In this document: piece by piece, positions 9,722 to 18,409 of the stretch
Layout of the letters: each line of letters opens with the position of its first letter
Numbering within the stretch: the stretch's first letter is position 1
Assembly: GCF_004353905.1 (NCBI RefSeq)
Contig: NZ_SMOD01000049.1
Location: 1-54,000, forward strand
Source: Paraburkholderia guartelaensis
Lineage (GTDB): Bacteria; Pseudomonadota; Gammaproteobacteria; Burkholderiales; Burkholderiaceae
Length of the DNA: 54,000 nt
Direction of reading: 5' to 3'
Made by a program: the position numbers and the translations under genes
Notes under the pieces: model-generated
Database searches by the model: none
What the model was told of the DNA's origin: nothing
The model's input: only the letters and a program-made list of their open reading frames with translations

Positions 9722-11080
9722 ATGGACCAGCCGCGCGCCGTCGACGTCCAAACCTTTATCAACGAACATCCGTTCTCGCCGTTCCAGTGGTTCATCTTCG
9801 CGATGTGCTTCGTCATCGTCCTGCTCGACGGTTTCGACACTGCGGCGATCGGCTTCATCGCGCCTTCGCTGCTCGGCGAATGGGGCATCCCCAAGCCCGC
9901 GCTCGCGCCCGTGCTGAGTGCGGCGCTCTTCGGCCTTGCTTGCGGCGCACTCGTGTCCGGACCGCTTTCCGATCGCCTCGGGCGCCGCGCCATGCTGGTC
10001 GGCTCGGTGTTGCTGTTCGGCGTGACCTGCCTCGCTTCGGCGTTCTCCACCAGCATCGGCGAGCTCACGTGGCTGCGTTTTATTACGGGTGTGGGTCTCG
10101 GCGCCGCCATGCCGAACGCGGTCACGATGATGGGCGAGTTCTGCCCCGACCGGAACCGCGCTACCGTGATCAATCTGATGTTCTGCGGCTTTCCGCTCGG
10201 CGCGGCCTGCGGCGGCTTTCTCGCGGCGTGGATGATTCCGCATTTCGGCTGGCGCAGCGTGCTCATGCTCGGCGGTGTGACGCCGCTCGTACTCGCCGTT
10301 CCGCTCTTCCTGCGCATGCCGGAATCGGTGCGCTACATGGTGGCGAATCAACGGCCCGTCGAGCGTATTCGCGCCGCGCTCGCCCGCATCTCGCCCGACG
10401 CCGCCAAAGCGCAGGTGTTCACGATGACGGAGCACGCCCCGCAGACGCAAAGCAAGGGCCTCGGCGTCGTGCTTTCGCCGCTGTACCTCGTCGGCTCGGT
10501 GATGCTGTGGGTCGCGTATTTCATGGGGCTCGTGATCTTCTACGCGTCGATCAACTGGATGCCGCTCCTGCTCAAGGACTCCGGCCTCACGGCCTCGAGC
10601 GCCACGCTGATTTCGGCGCTCTTCCCGCTTGGCGGCGTGGGCGCGGTGCTGAGCGGCATGCTCATGGACCGCTTCAACGCGAACCGCATCATCGCCGCGT
10701 GCTACGTGCTCACCGCGCTTTCGGTGTGGCTCATCGGCCAGGCGGCGGGCAACGTGGCCCTGCTCGTGCTCGTGGTGTTCGTGGCCGGCGTGCTGATGAA
10801 CACGGCGCAATCGTCGATGCCCGCGCTCGCCGCCGCGTTCTATCCGACCCAGGGACGCGGCACCGGCGTGGCCTGGATGCTCGGCATCGGGCGCTTCGGC
10901 GGCATTGCGGGCTCGTTCCTTGTGGCCGAACTCGCGCGCCGGCACTTCACGTTTGCGGGCATCTTCGCGACGGTTGCCGTCGCCGGTCTCATTGCCGGCA
11001 TAGCGCTGCTCATCAAGCAGGCCGCGCGGCCGCAGGCGAGCGGATCGTCGGCGGCAAAGACGGAGTCGTTCGGGCACTGA
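9722..11080 (+). CDS. MFS aromatic acid:H+ symporter (PcaK/BenK-like)
   Basis: 452-residue inner-membrane carrier with 12 predicted helices. The N-terminus FINEHPFSPFQWFIF, then LDGFDTAAIGFIAPSL, the loop GPLSDRLGRRAML (MFS motif A, about residues 80-92) and the region GLGLGAAMPNA-like through CGFPLGAACGGF closely follow PcaK, the 4-hydroxybenzoate/protocatechuate transporter. The Asp in helix 1 (LDGFDTA), which is essential in PcaK, is kept. AGGAG precedes the ATG. No aromatic-ring-cleavage operon lies beside it except a small DOPA-dioxygenase-like protein. Its substrate is probably an aromatic or other small carboxylate. Confidence 0.88.
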   Translation: MDQPRAVDVQTFINEHPFSPFQWFIFAMCFVIVLLDGFDTAAIGFIAPSLLGEWGIPKPALAPVLSAALFGLACGALVSGPLSDRLGRRAMLVGSVLLFGVTCLASAFSTSIGELTWLRFITGVGLGAAMPNAVTMMGEFCPDRNRATVINLMFCGFPLGAACGGFLAAWMIPHFGWRSVLMLGGVTPLVLAVPLFLRMPESVRYMVANQRPVERIRAALARISPDAAKAQVFTMTEHAPQTQSKGLGVVLSPLYLVGSVMLWVAYFMGLVIFYASINWMPLLLKDSGLTASSATLISALFPLGGVGAVLSGMLMDRFNANRIIAACYVLTALSVWLIGQAAGNVALLVLVVFVAGVLMNTAQSSMPALAAAFYPTQGRGTGVAWMLGIGRFGGIAGSFLVAELARRHFTFAGIFATVAVAGLIAGIALLIKQAARPQASGSSAAKTESFGH

Positions 11081-11146
11081 GGCCCGCTGGCGTGTGGTGG
11101 ATTGCGCCGTGCCGCAGGCTACTGGGCGGCGCAGTCCGCGGAGCGG

Positions 11147-11500
11147 TCAGCCGCCGAGCGCGCCGAGATTGAGCGCGTGCGAATGGCCGATCCAGACGGC
11201 AGCGTCGCGATGGTCGCGCAGGGCATCGGCGGTGTTCGGATGCACGAACACGTCGAGTGCGCCGTGATTGAGCGTGAGCCATTCGACGACCGTCATGAAA
11301 TGCTCTCGCGTAATGGCGAGCTGATACGACCACATCGGATGCGGCCCGACCGGACGCTCGTGAAAGCGCCCGATTTGTACGATCTCGCCGAAGCGGGCTT
11401 CGATCGCCTCGCGCAAGGTCCATGCGGCGTCGCGCGTCGCCGCGTCGAAATAGACGTGGGCGTGCCAGCTCGTGATATCGGCGGGATCGAGGTAGTTCAT
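11147..11500 (-). CDS. DOPA 4,5-dioxygenase family protein
   Basis: A 117-residue protein of the small DOPA_dioxygen family (PF08883-like). It has WHAHVYFDAATRDAAW with a HxH near the N-terminus, HERPVGPHPMWSYQ in the middle, and VFVHPNTADALRDHRDAAVWIG near the end, all typical of the family. In fungi the fold performs extradiol cleavage of DOPA; in bacteria the substrate is usually unknown. The start at 11500 matches family length; an in-frame ATG at 11542 would add 14 residues and neither has a strong ribosome site. It converges with the PcaK-like carrier, so an aromatic link is suggestive only. Confidence 0.75.
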   Translation of the reverse strand: MNYLDPADITSWHAHVYFDAATRDAAWTLREAIEARFGEIVQIGRFHERPVGPHPMWSYQLAITREHFMTVVEWLTLNHGALDVFVHPNTADALRDHRDAAVWIGHSHALNLGALGG

Positions 11501-11586
11501 GGCGGGAGCAGGAATGCGGTGAGGGTTCGAGCCGACATTGTCCATCGATTGCCCGCACCGCGCAGGCGAACACACCACGTTGCGCT

Positions 11587-12363
11587 TCAGTGCGCGCCGT
11601 TTGAATACGTGTCGCCGACCATCAGCCGCACGATCTCGTCGCCATCGGTTTCGGCCACGCGCCGCTCTCCCGCCACTTCGCCGCGCCGCAGCACGACGAT
11701 GCGCTCCGCCACCGCGAAAATATCGTGCAGGTTGTGAGAGATGAGAATCACGGCCACGCCCTGCGCCTTGAGTCCGCGGATCAACTCCATCACCTTGCGT
11801 TGCTCGGGTACGCCGAGCGCCGCGGTAGGCTCGTCCATGATGAGCACGCGCGCGTTCCAGTAAATCGCGCGGCCTATCGCAATGGCCTGGCGCTGGCCGC
11901 CCGAGAGCATTTTCACGGGGCCCGTGAGCTTGCGCGGCGGGATCACGATATCGAGCCGCTCGAGCACTTCGCGCGCCACCCGCGCCATGTGCGGCCGGTC
12001 GATCACCTGGAAGCCGAGTAGCCGTCGCACGGGTTCGCGGCCGAGGAAGATGTTGCTGCCCACATCGAGATTGTCGGCGAGCGCGAGATCCTGATAGATG
12101 GTTTCGATGCCCTGCGAGCGCGCATCCTGCGGATCGCGCAGCTGGAGCGGACGCCCTTCGAAATGCAGATCGCCCGCATCGGCGCGATACACGCCAGAGA
12201 GAATCTTGATGAGCGTGGACTTGCCCGCGCCGTTGTCGCCTGCGAGCGCGAGCACTTCGCCCGGCATGAGCCGCAACGACACGCGCTTGAGCGCCTCGAC
12301 GCCGCCAAAGCGGATCGAGACGTCACGCGCCTCCAGAATCGGCGTGGCGCTCTCACCGCTCAT
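11587..12363 (-). CDS. sugar ABC transporter ATPase, single domain (FrcA-like)
   Basis: 258-residue nucleotide-binding subunit with one domain: Walker A GDNGAGKST (42-50), the Q-loop TIYQDLAL, signature LSGGQRQ (about 153-159), Walker B LIMDEPTAALG and the switch ISHN. Single-domain ATPases with GDNGAGKS and PTAALGV belong to the FrcA-like branch of carbohydrate importers, unlike the double ATPase at 4002-5612. Its start overlaps the permease stop by 4 bp (ATGA), so the two are translationally coupled. Last gene of a three-gene importer. Confidence 0.92.
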   Translation of the reverse strand: MSGESATPILEARDVSIRFGGVEALKRVSLRLMPGEVLALAGDNGAGKSTLIKILSGVYRADAGDLHFEGRPLQLRDPQDARSQGIETIYQDLALADNLDVGSNIFLGREPVRRLLGFQVIDRPHMARVAREVLERLDIVIPPRKLTGPVKMLSGGQRQAIAIGRAIYWNARVLIMDEPTAALGVPEQRKVMELIRGLKAQGVAVILISHNLHDIFAVAERIVVLRRGEVAGERRVAETDGDEIVRLMVGDTYSNGAH

Positions 12364-13334
12364 TGCGCGCCTCCGAGCCGATCCTTGTACTGGTCGATCA
12401 GCACCGAAAGAATGATGACGATGCCGACCACGATGAATTGCCAGAACGCGTTGACGTCGATGAACACGAGCCCGAACTCGATCACGGCGATGATGAGCGC
12501 GCCGATCAGCGTGCCGATGACGTTGCCGGTGCCGCCAAAGAGACTCGCGCCGCCGATCACGACCGCGGCGATCGAATCGAGCAGCATCGGCTCACCCGCA
12601 TTGGCCGCGCCCGCGGCGAAGCGCGCTGTGTAGACGATGCCGCCCACCGCCGCGAAAGCCGCCGCGATCAGATAGATCGCAAAAAGATGACGGCGCACGT
12701 TGATGCCCGCGCGCATCGCCGACTGCGGATTGCCGCCTATCGCGTAGGTGTACTGACCGAAGCGCGTTTGCGAGAGCACGAAGTGCATGATGACGAGCAG
12801 CACGGCCGTGAGAATCACGGGCGTCCAGCCGCTGCCGAGCCACGCGAGCCCAGGATTGTTCACGGAGACGGTCATGCCGCTGCCCGCAGCGAGAAAGCCC
12901 ACGCCGCGCGCGACCCCATACATGCCAAGCGTGCCGATGAAAGCGGGCACACCGAGGCGCGCGATCAATACGCCGTTCACGAAGCCTGGAATCAGGCACA
13001 CGAGCACCGTGAGCGGAATCGACATCAGCAGGATCCACGGCGATGCGCCGCCGGGAATCGTGAACTGTGCGACGCACACTGCCGCGAGCCCCATCACGAA
13101 GCCCACCGAAAGATCGATGCCCGCGGTGATGATCACGAAAGTCTGACCGATGGCCAGCAGGAGCGGCGCACTCGCCGCGAGCCCGATCGACTGCAGGTTG
13201 TACGCGTTGAAGACGAACGACCGATGCGCCGAGATGCGCGCCCACGCCTCGAAGAAGACGAGCAGCGTGCCGAGAAAGAGCCACGGCCAGACCTTGCTGA
13301 CGAGCGCGAGCCTGTCGAGTCGTTTGTCGTTCAT
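12360..13334 (-). CDS. sugar ABC transporter permease (FrcC/RbsC-like)
   Basis: 324-residue BPD_transp_2 permease with about ten hydrophobic segments. The hallmark IITAGIDLSVGFVMGLA (about residues 69-85) and the C-terminal IAAVVIGGASLFGGTG are present. It lies between the binding protein gene (19 bp upstream) and the ATPase gene (4-bp overlap). A single permease means it probably works as a homodimer, unlike the first importer in this window. Confidence 0.9.
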   Translation of the reverse strand: MNDKRLDRLALVSKVWPWLFLGTLLVFFEAWARISAHRSFVFNAYNLQSIGLAASAPLLLAIGQTFVIITAGIDLSVGFVMGLAAVCVAQFTIPGGASPWILLMSIPLTVLVCLIPGFVNGVLIARLGVPAFIGTLGMYGVARGVGFLAAGSGMTVSVNNPGLAWLGSGWTPVILTAVLLVIMHFVLSQTRFGQYTYAIGGNPQSAMRAGINVRRHLFAIYLIAAAFAAVGGIVYTARFAAGAANAGEPMLLDSIAAVVIGGASLFGGTGNVIGTLIGALIIAVIEFGLVFIDVNAFWQFIVVGIVIILSVLIDQYKDRLGGAQ

Positions 13335-13353
13335 GTGGCTCTGTTCGCGTGGC

Positions 13354-14334
13354 TTAGTTCGAGTAGATGTACTGCTTCATCTCCGGCTTGTCGATGTTCG
13401 ACTTGTCCAGCACCACGAAGCCCGTGCCCTTGTAGGTGGGAATCTTCTTGCCGTGGATGGCGTCGGCGGCGAACTTCACGGCGTCATAGCCCATCTCGTC
13501 GGGAAGCTGCGCAATGGCGATATCGACGAGGCCGCTTCTGATCTGCTCGTCGATTCCCGGCACGGCGTCGAACACGACGACCTTCACCACGCCCTGCTTG
13601 CCCGCGTTCTTCACGCCTTGCGCCGCGCCTGCGCCCGAAAACGTGTTGGCGCCGAATACGCCCGCGAGGTCGGGATTGCGCGCGAGCACCGCCGCCACGT
13701 GCGAGGCGGCGCGATTGGCGTCGTCCTCGTTGTACTGCGTCTCCAGCACCTTGATGTTGGGGTGCTTCTTCATCTCTTCCATGAAACCTTGCGCGCGCGC
13801 GTCGGTGCTGGAAATGCCCGGCTTGTTGTTCTCGCAATAGACGGTGCCCTTGTCGCCGATCGCCTTGGCGAGCGCGCGCGCCGCCACGTGGCCGCCTTCC
13901 AGGTTGTCGGAAGCGACATAGGACAGCGGGAAGTCGGCGTCGCCCTTGCCGGTTTGATAATGGCCGTCGCCGATATAGGTGTCGACGGTGATGACCTTGA
14001 TGCCGGCGTCGGCGGCTTCCTTGAGCGGGCCGATGAGCTGCTGCTTGTCGACGGGCGAAACGAGCAGCACGTCAGGATGCTTGGCGATGAACGCCTTGAG
14101 GATCGGCACCTGTTCCGTGGTGTTCCAGGCCTTCGGAACCTGGAACAGCAACTGGATGTTTTCTTCCTTCGCCGCGCGCTCGGCGCCGCGATGCATCGTG
14201 AAGTAGAAGGGATCGGTGACGCCGGGCAATAGCGCGACGACGGGATGCGCCGCATCCGCGTGCGCTACGCCGGGCAGTGCGCCGGCGACGATCGTGGAAA
14301 GAGCCATCAGACAGCCAAGAGCGATGCGCAACAT
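13354..14334 (-). CDS. periplasmic sugar-binding protein (FrcB/RbsB-like)
   Basis: 326-residue type I periplasmic binding protein with a signal peptide (residues 1-24, ending GVAHA) and the family pattern VVALLPGVTDPFYFTMHRGAERAA, followed by DVLLVSPVD in the first lobe and VVVFDAVPGIDEQI in the second. GGAGG lies 10 bases before the ATG at 14334; an upstream in-frame ATG at 14427 lacks one. First gene of the importer operon. The ligand cannot be told from the sequence, and no sugar-metabolising gene or dedicated regulator is adjacent. Confidence 0.87.
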   Translation of the reverse strand: MLRIALGCLMALSTIVAGALPGVAHADAAHPVVALLPGVTDPFYFTMHRGAERAAKEENIQLLFQVPKAWNTTEQVPILKAFIAKHPDVLLVSPVDKQQLIGPLKEAADAGIKVITVDTYIGDGHYQTGKGDADFPLSYVASDNLEGGHVAARALAKAIGDKGTVYCENNKPGISSTDARAQGFMEEMKKHPNIKVLETQYNEDDANRAASHVAAVLARNPDLAGVFGANTFSGAGAAQGVKNAGKQGVVKVVVFDAVPGIDEQIRSGLVDIAIAQLPDEMGYDAVKFAADAIHGKKIPTYKGTGFVVLDKSNIDKPEMKQYIYSN

Positions 14335-14517
14335 GTTTGTCTTCCTCCAGGTGAGTCCGACGCACGGCGCCCATTCTTCCCGAGGCGACCACGCCCGGCA
14401 GCAGTGGCTCAGTATACTGACGCGCACTGCCGCGGGGCCTGGTGTTTTCCTGCACTCTTTCGACGCTTTATGCGCTTCAGATGCAGACGTCCCGATTGGT
14501 GGGACGACTGACTATTT
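14335..14517. promoter_or_regulatory. upstream region of the second sugar importer; weak hairpin after ilvA
   Basis: The segment separates the ilvA stop from the binding-protein start; both genes are on the minus strand. A small hairpin (CGTCCC/GGGACG, about 14487-14504) follows ilvA but has no T-run, so it is at best a weak terminator. The promoter of the importer operon must lie here, but I cannot define it. Confidence 0.25.
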
Positions 14518-16116
14518 TCATTGCAGGAACAACCGATACGCCGGGTTCTGCGTCTCTTCCCAGTGCGGATAACCGAGCGTGGCGAGGAAACGACGGAACT
14601 CGGTATCTTCGGCGGCGGGCACCTGGATGCCCACCAGAATCGAGCTGTAGTCGGCGCCCTGGTTGCGGTAGTGGAAGAGGCTGATGTTCCAGTTCGGCGC
14701 CATCGACGAGAGAAAGCGCATGAGCGCGCCCGGGCGCTCCGGAAACTCGAAGCGGAACAGGCGTTCGTCGTGCGCGAGCGGCGAACGGCCGCCCACCATG
14801 TAGCGGATGTGCTGCTTCGACAGCTCGTCGCCGGTCAGATCAACGGTCGGAAAGCCGTGATCGACGAAGGTCTTCGCGATCTGCTGCGACTCGCCGCGGT
14901 TGCGGATCTGCACGCCCACGAAGATGTGGGCGCGCTCGGCGTCGTCGATGCGGTAGTTGAACTCGGTCACGCTGCGTGTACCGACCAGCTCGCAGAAGCG
15001 CTTGAAGCTGCCGCGCTCCTCGGGGATCGTCACGGCGAACACGGCTTCGCGCGCCTCACCCACCTCGGCACGCTCGGCCACGAAGCGCATGCGGTCGAAG
15101 TTCATGTTCGCGCCTGAAGTGATCGCCACGAGCGTCTGGCCTTCAATGCCCTCGCGCTCCGCGTACTGCTTCGCGCCCGCCACGGCCAGTGCGCCTGCGG
15201 GTTCGAGCACGCTGCGCGTGTCCTGGAAGACGTCCTTGATCGCAGCGCAAAGCGCGTCCGTGTCGACGGTGAGCACTTCGTCGAGATACTGGTGGCACAG
15301 ACGGAAGGTTTCCTCGCCCACCAGCTTGACGGCCGTGCCGTCGGAGAACAGGCCGACTTCGGTGAGCTCCACGCGTTTGCCCGCCTTGATCGACTGCGCC
15401 ATCGCGCAGGAATCGTCGGTCTGCACGCCGATCACCTTGATCTCCGGGCGCACAGCTTTCACGTATGCCGCCACGCCCGCAGCCAGTCCGCCGCCGCCAA
15501 TCGGCACGAAGATCGCGTGAATCGGGGCCTGATGCTGGCTCAGCACCTCCATCGCCACGGTGCCCTGGCCGGCGATCACGTAGGGATCGTCGAACGGATG
15601 CACGAAGGTCAGGCCGCGTTCTTCCTGCAGGCGCACGGCGTGGGCGTAGGCATCGCTGTACGACTCGCCGGCCTGCACGACCTCGACGGTCGCGCCGCCG
15701 TGGGCGCGCACCGCATCGACCTTCACCTGCGGCGTGGTCACCGGCACGCAGATCACGGCCTTCACGCCGAGCTTTGCCGCCGACAGCGCCACGCCCTGCG
15801 CGTGATTGCCCGCCGAGGCGGTGATCACGCCGCGCTCGAGTTGCGCGGGCGAGAGGTGCGCCATCTTGTTGTACGCGCCGCGCAGCTTGAAGGAGAACAC
15901 CGGCTGGTTATCCTCGCGCTTGAGGAACACGGCGTTGCGCAGGCGGGCCGAGAGGTTCGGGGCGCGCTCGAGTTCGGTCTCGCGGGCGGCGTCGTAGACA
16001 CGCGCCGTGAGAATCTTCCGGAGATAGTCGTTTTCGTCGCGTCGAGACTCTGCGGAATCAGTGGCTTCGACGACTTCGGTTGCTTCGGCGGTGGGGCGGC
16101 TTTGATGCACCTGCAT
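14518..16116 (-). CDS. ilvA: threonine ammonia-lyase, biosynthetic
   Basis: 532-residue PLP enzyme that deaminates L-threonine to 2-oxobutanoate, the committed step of isoleucine synthesis. The PLP lysine lies in SFKLRGAYNK (K77), the substrate loop in ASAGNHAQGVA, and the phosphate-binding glycine loop in VPIGGGGLAAGV. After about residue 335 come two ACT-like regulatory domains (EERGSFKRFCELVG; EFPERPGALMRFLSSM), the length and layout of the isoleucine-inhibited form. AGGAGC precedes the ATG at 16116. The frame stays open to 16194, through the upstream terminator hairpin, but that ATG has no ribosome site and would translate attenuator sequence. No other ilv gene is adjacent. Confidence 0.95.
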   Translation of the reverse strand: MQVHQSRPTAEATEVVEATDSAESRRDENDYLRKILTARVYDAARETELERAPNLSARLRNAVFLKREDNQPVFSFKLRGAYNKMAHLSPAQLERGVITASAGNHAQGVALSAAKLGVKAVICVPVTTPQVKVDAVRAHGGATVEVVQAGESYSDAYAHAVRLQEERGLTFVHPFDDPYVIAGQGTVAMEVLSQHQAPIHAIFVPIGGGGLAAGVAAYVKAVRPEIKVIGVQTDDSCAMAQSIKAGKRVELTEVGLFSDGTAVKLVGEETFRLCHQYLDEVLTVDTDALCAAIKDVFQDTRSVLEPAGALAVAGAKQYAEREGIEGQTLVAITSGANMNFDRMRFVAERAEVGEAREAVFAVTIPEERGSFKRFCELVGTRSVTEFNYRIDDAERAHIFVGVQIRNRGESQQIAKTFVDHGFPTVDLTGDELSKQHIRYMVGGRSPLAHDERLFRFEFPERPGALMRFLSSMAPNWNISLFHYRNQGADYSSILVGIQVPAAEDTEFRRFLATLGYPHWEETQNPAYRLFLQ

Positions 16117-16157
16117 GACGGCTCCTGTCTTCACTTTCGTTTTGGCCAGGAGGCGGA

Positions 16158-16273
16158 AACAAAAAACCCGCCTCTTGGGGCGGGTTGTTGTCACTGCTGC
16201 CAGACGTACGCTAACCCACCATTCGTTGAATGGTGCGAATAATCAGCGCAATCGTGAAAAGGCGGCAGTTCAT
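16158..16273 (-). promoter_or_regulatory. ilvA transcription attenuator (leader peptide plus alternative hairpins)
   Basis: On the minus strand a 20-codon Ile-rich leader ORF (16273-16211) is followed by segments that can pair in two exclusive ways. Segment 1 CACCATT (16235-16229) pairs with AATGGTG (16223-16217). Segment 2 GGTGGGTT (16220-16213) can instead pair with segment 3 AACCCGCC (16186-16179), eight pairs with one G-U. Segment 3 also pairs perfectly with segment 4 GGCGGGTT (16172-16165), which is followed by six T: a Rho-independent terminator before ilvA. Ribosome stalling at the Ile codons would cover segment 1, release segment 2 and prevent termination. This is the classical amino-acid attenuator logic, read directly from the sequence; expression evidence is lacking. 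Confidence 0.82.
16211..16273 (-). CDS. ilvA leader peptide (isoleucine-rich)
   Basis: The 20-residue peptide MNCRLFTIALIIRTIQRMVG ends in TAG. It has four isoleucine codons (8, 11, 12 and 15), all ATT, plus two threonine, two leucine and one valine codon. Codon 15 lies inside attenuator segment 1. The ribosome site is weak (AGG about 14 bases upstream). A TTGACA sits at about 16309-16304; possible -10 elements are poor (CATCCT) with that -35, while TACAAT about 25 bp further upstream is a better -10 match but lacks a good -35. Its length and Ile content match leader peptides of ilv operons in enterobacteria, although the sequence itself is different. Confidence 0.75.
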   Translation of the reverse strand: MNCRLFTIALIIRTIQRMVG

Positions 16274-16575
16274 GCAAGCAAGGATGACCTGGGGGACGGA
16301 CGTTGTCAATTGCTCACAATCTTGTCGATTGTAATGCACTACAAATTACGTCTTGTTTGCTACGTTTTTCGCTTGCAGCGGGTATCTTCGTGGCGAAAGG
16401 CGTAAAAAACGTGATTTAGCTCGAGCGAAGCTAACATGTTTCGTGAAACATTCTAGAAAACATGATCTAACTGATTGATATCAAACGATTTTACCTGATC
16501 CGGTATTTTGTCTCGCGTGTTTCACGGATTCGACCCCGGTCATGGCTGACGCATGACCCGCATCACCGCTACAAC
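16274..16575. other. intergenic region upstream of the ilvA leader
   Basis: No gene is seen on either strand. The right half is AT-rich for this window (16320-16520). The ilvA promoter should lie at about 16300-16345 on the minus strand: TTGACA at 16309-16304 and TACAAT about 16333-16328 are the best elements. The rest may belong to the boundary between the ilvA unit and the partition operon. Confidence 0.35.
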
Positions 16576-16600
16576 GAAAAAGGGCGTCTGACGACGCCCT
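16576..16600 (-). terminator. Rho-independent terminator after parB
   Basis: On the minus strand AGGGCGTC-GTCA-GACGCCCT (16600-16581) forms a perfect 8-bp stem with a 4-nt loop, followed by TTTTTC. It lies 33 bp past the parB stop codon and ends the parAB transcript before ilvA. Confidence 0.85.
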
Positions 16601-16632
16601 CCCCTGCTACCGTTGGCCGATGCTCGCGACGC

Positions 16633-17667
16633 TCAGGTCATCCCGGTCGTGTCCATTTCCGAAGCCCATTGCTCGATGACCGCCTTCACGCGCTCGGCCA
16701 AACGTTGCTGATCGGAAGGCGCGATGCCCTTCAGGCTCAACTCCGCGCGCCCATCGCCGAACAGCTTCAGTTCGCCCAACGCAACGCCGTCCGGTCGATT
16801 GAACTGGACGCGGGACTGGTAATGCGTACGGCGCGGTCCTACGCTGCGCGCGCCGGCTTCAGCCGAAGCTGCCGCCTCGAGCTTGCGCACGCTAGCCTTC
16901 CCTTCAATCACCTGCTGAAGCCAATGCTCGGCGACCGTTGCGCCCGCCCGGTCGAAGATCAGCTTGATGTTGTAGGCGTGTCCGAGTCCGACATCCTTGC
17001 GATTCTGCGCCATCCTCTGCAGCAGATAGGGCGGCAGCGACGTGAGCGCGATCACCTTGCTGATGTGCTTCGGATCTTCGCCTACGGCCACCCCAAGCTC
17101 GACCTGGTCGACGTAGACACGTTCGTCGAGCAGCTTCTTCCACGCGAGCGCATCGTCGAATACCGTCTGCTCCTCGCGCTCCTTGTTGGCGTGATAGGCG
17201 CGCAGGTACAGGTTCTGGTTGTCGAGACCCTCGCGGACATCGGCGTCGATGAACTTGTCGCCGCGCGAGCGGGCAGCGCGAATACGCCGCTCGCCGTCGA
17301 CGATCACATATTGGCCGGGAAACGCCGCGAGTCTCGTGACCAGGATCGGCGTGATCTGGCCTTGCGTCGCAAAGCTTTCGGCGAGTTCGTCGATGGTCTC
17401 GGCGCTGTAGAACGCGCGCGGGTTGTACGGATTGGAGACGACATCTTCGACCGAAATCTTCCGGACCGCATGCAGCGAAAGCGGCGCCTCGAGCGCTTCG
17501 ATGACTTCGGCTGGCTGGGTGGCCGGCGTGTCCACTACATTGGGCGCGCCCGCGTCGCGCTGCGCGATATTGACGACATCGGCTTCGGCGAGACGCTCGC
17601 CAGCCGAAACGCGCTCGGCGGCCATGCCCGCGCGGACCTTGCTGGTGAAATTCAGCTTAGCGGCCAT
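16633..17667 (-). CDS. parB: ParB-family partition protein
   Basis: 344-residue centromere-binding protein. After an N-terminal 80 residues (ParA-contact region) comes the ParB/Srx domain with NPYNPRAFYSAETIDELAESFATQGQITPILV and the CTP-binding-type motif VIDGERRIRAAR (a GERRxRA box variant). A helix-turn-helix stretch follows (VDQVELGVAVGEDPKHISKVIAL) and then a C-terminal dimerisation part. The ATG at 17667 overlaps the parA stop by 11 bp, indicating coupled translation. It should bind the five palindromes at 18396-19035 and, with ParA, segregate this replicon. Confidence 0.9.
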   Translation of the reverse strand: MAAKLNFTSKVRAGMAAERVSAGERLAEADVVNIAQRDAGAPNVVDTPATQPAEVIEALEAPLSLHAVRKISVEDVVSNPYNPRAFYSAETIDELAESFATQGQITPILVTRLAAFPGQYVIVDGERRIRAARSRGDKFIDADVREGLDNQNLYLRAYHANKEREEQTVFDDALAWKKLLDERVYVDQVELGVAVGEDPKHISKVIALTSLPPYLLQRMAQNRKDVGLGHAYNIKLIFDRAGATVAEHWLQQVIEGKASVRKLEAAASAEAGARSVGPRRTHYQSRVQFNRPDGVALGELKLFGDGRAELSLKGIAPSDQQRLAERVKAVIEQWASEMDTTGMT

Positions 17668-18346
17668 CGACCACCTCCTCTTCTTCTTCCTGAACCAGCG
17701 CAATGATCTCGTTGTAGACGGCGCTGATCTCGTCCTTCGCGACTTTCGCCCCGCGCACGCCGCGCACATCGAAGACGGTGCGGCCAAGCGCTGCCGCCTG
17801 ACGGTAGAGCTCGCGCTGCTTGATGGTTGCCGAAAATACGCGGACGTTGCTCTCGGCGAGGATGGCGCTCATCTGCGTATGCAGCAGCGTCTTCGAATTA
17901 GATTTATTCAGCAAAATTGCGAATTTTCCGGCCGGATTGGCCACGCGGGTTCGCTCGACCAACTCCATCATCCCTTCGCTACTCCAGATGTCGATCGGCG
18001 ATGCATCCGTCGGAATGACAGTGGCGTCGGCGACGGCAAGCACTCGCGCGGTAGTCAGGTCGTTGATATTGGGCGGGCAGTCGACGATGACGACGTCGTA
18101 GTCGTTCGCCAGTGCTGCGATCTCCGGCCCAATCATCTTCTCCAGCTTGTGAATGCTGCCGACGCGGAACGGCAGGGGCGTTTCAGGACCGGCCGCTGCA
18201 CACCAACTCATGCAAGATTGCTGACCATCGGCATCGGCGACATAGACCTTATAGCCTTCAGCCTGAAATGCCCCAGCCAGATTCATGCTGGTGGTGGTTT
18301 TGCCAACGCCACCTTTTTGGTTCGCTACGGCTATCACGAGACCCAT
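17657..18346 (-). CDS. parA: ParA-family partition ATPase
   Basis: 229-residue Walker-type ATPase of the short ParA class: deviant Walker A KGGVGKTTTS (11-20), A' motif VYVADADGQQS, and Walker B VVIVDCPPN. There is no N-terminal DNA-binding helix-turn-helix, so autoregulation would have to come from ParB or from parS sites. The start at 18346 is chosen because GGAGA lies seven bases before it; an ATG at 18358 is in frame without a ribosome site. A parS-like palindrome begins 50 bp upstream. Forms an operon with parB. Confidence 0.92.
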   Translation of the reverse strand: MGLVIAVANQKGGVGKTTTSMNLAGAFQAEGYKVYVADADGQQSCMSWCAAAGPETPLPFRVGSIHKLEKMIGPEIAALANDYDVVIVDCPPNINDLTTARVLAVADATVIPTDASPIDIWSSEGMMELVERTRVANPAGKFAILLNKSNSKTLLHTQMSAILAESNVRVFSATIKQRELYRQAAALGRTVFDVRGVRGAKVAKDEISAVYNEIIALVQEEEEEVVDGR

Positions 18347-18395
18347 TCGTTTCTCCATGCAATTGTTCAACAGCGGACGAGTCCCCCAGGCGCAC

Positions 18396-18409
18396 TCTCC
18401 ACGTGGAGA
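18396..18409. repeat. parS-like palindrome 1
   Basis: TCTCCACGTGGAGA, a perfect 14-bp palindrome with the CACGTG core common to ParB sites. It lies 50 bp upstream of the parA start, where ParB binding would also repress the parAB promoter. Confidence 0.75.

Noticed and set aside
9722..11500. An aromatic catabolic operon made of the PcaK-like carrier and the DOPA-dioxygenase-like gene.
   Set aside because: The two genes converge and no other pathway enzyme is nearby, so coregulation is not supported.
16117..16194. Longer ilvA start at 16194.
   Set aside because: It has no ribosome site and would translate the attenuator terminator; the ATG at 16116 has AGGAGC and matches the family start.
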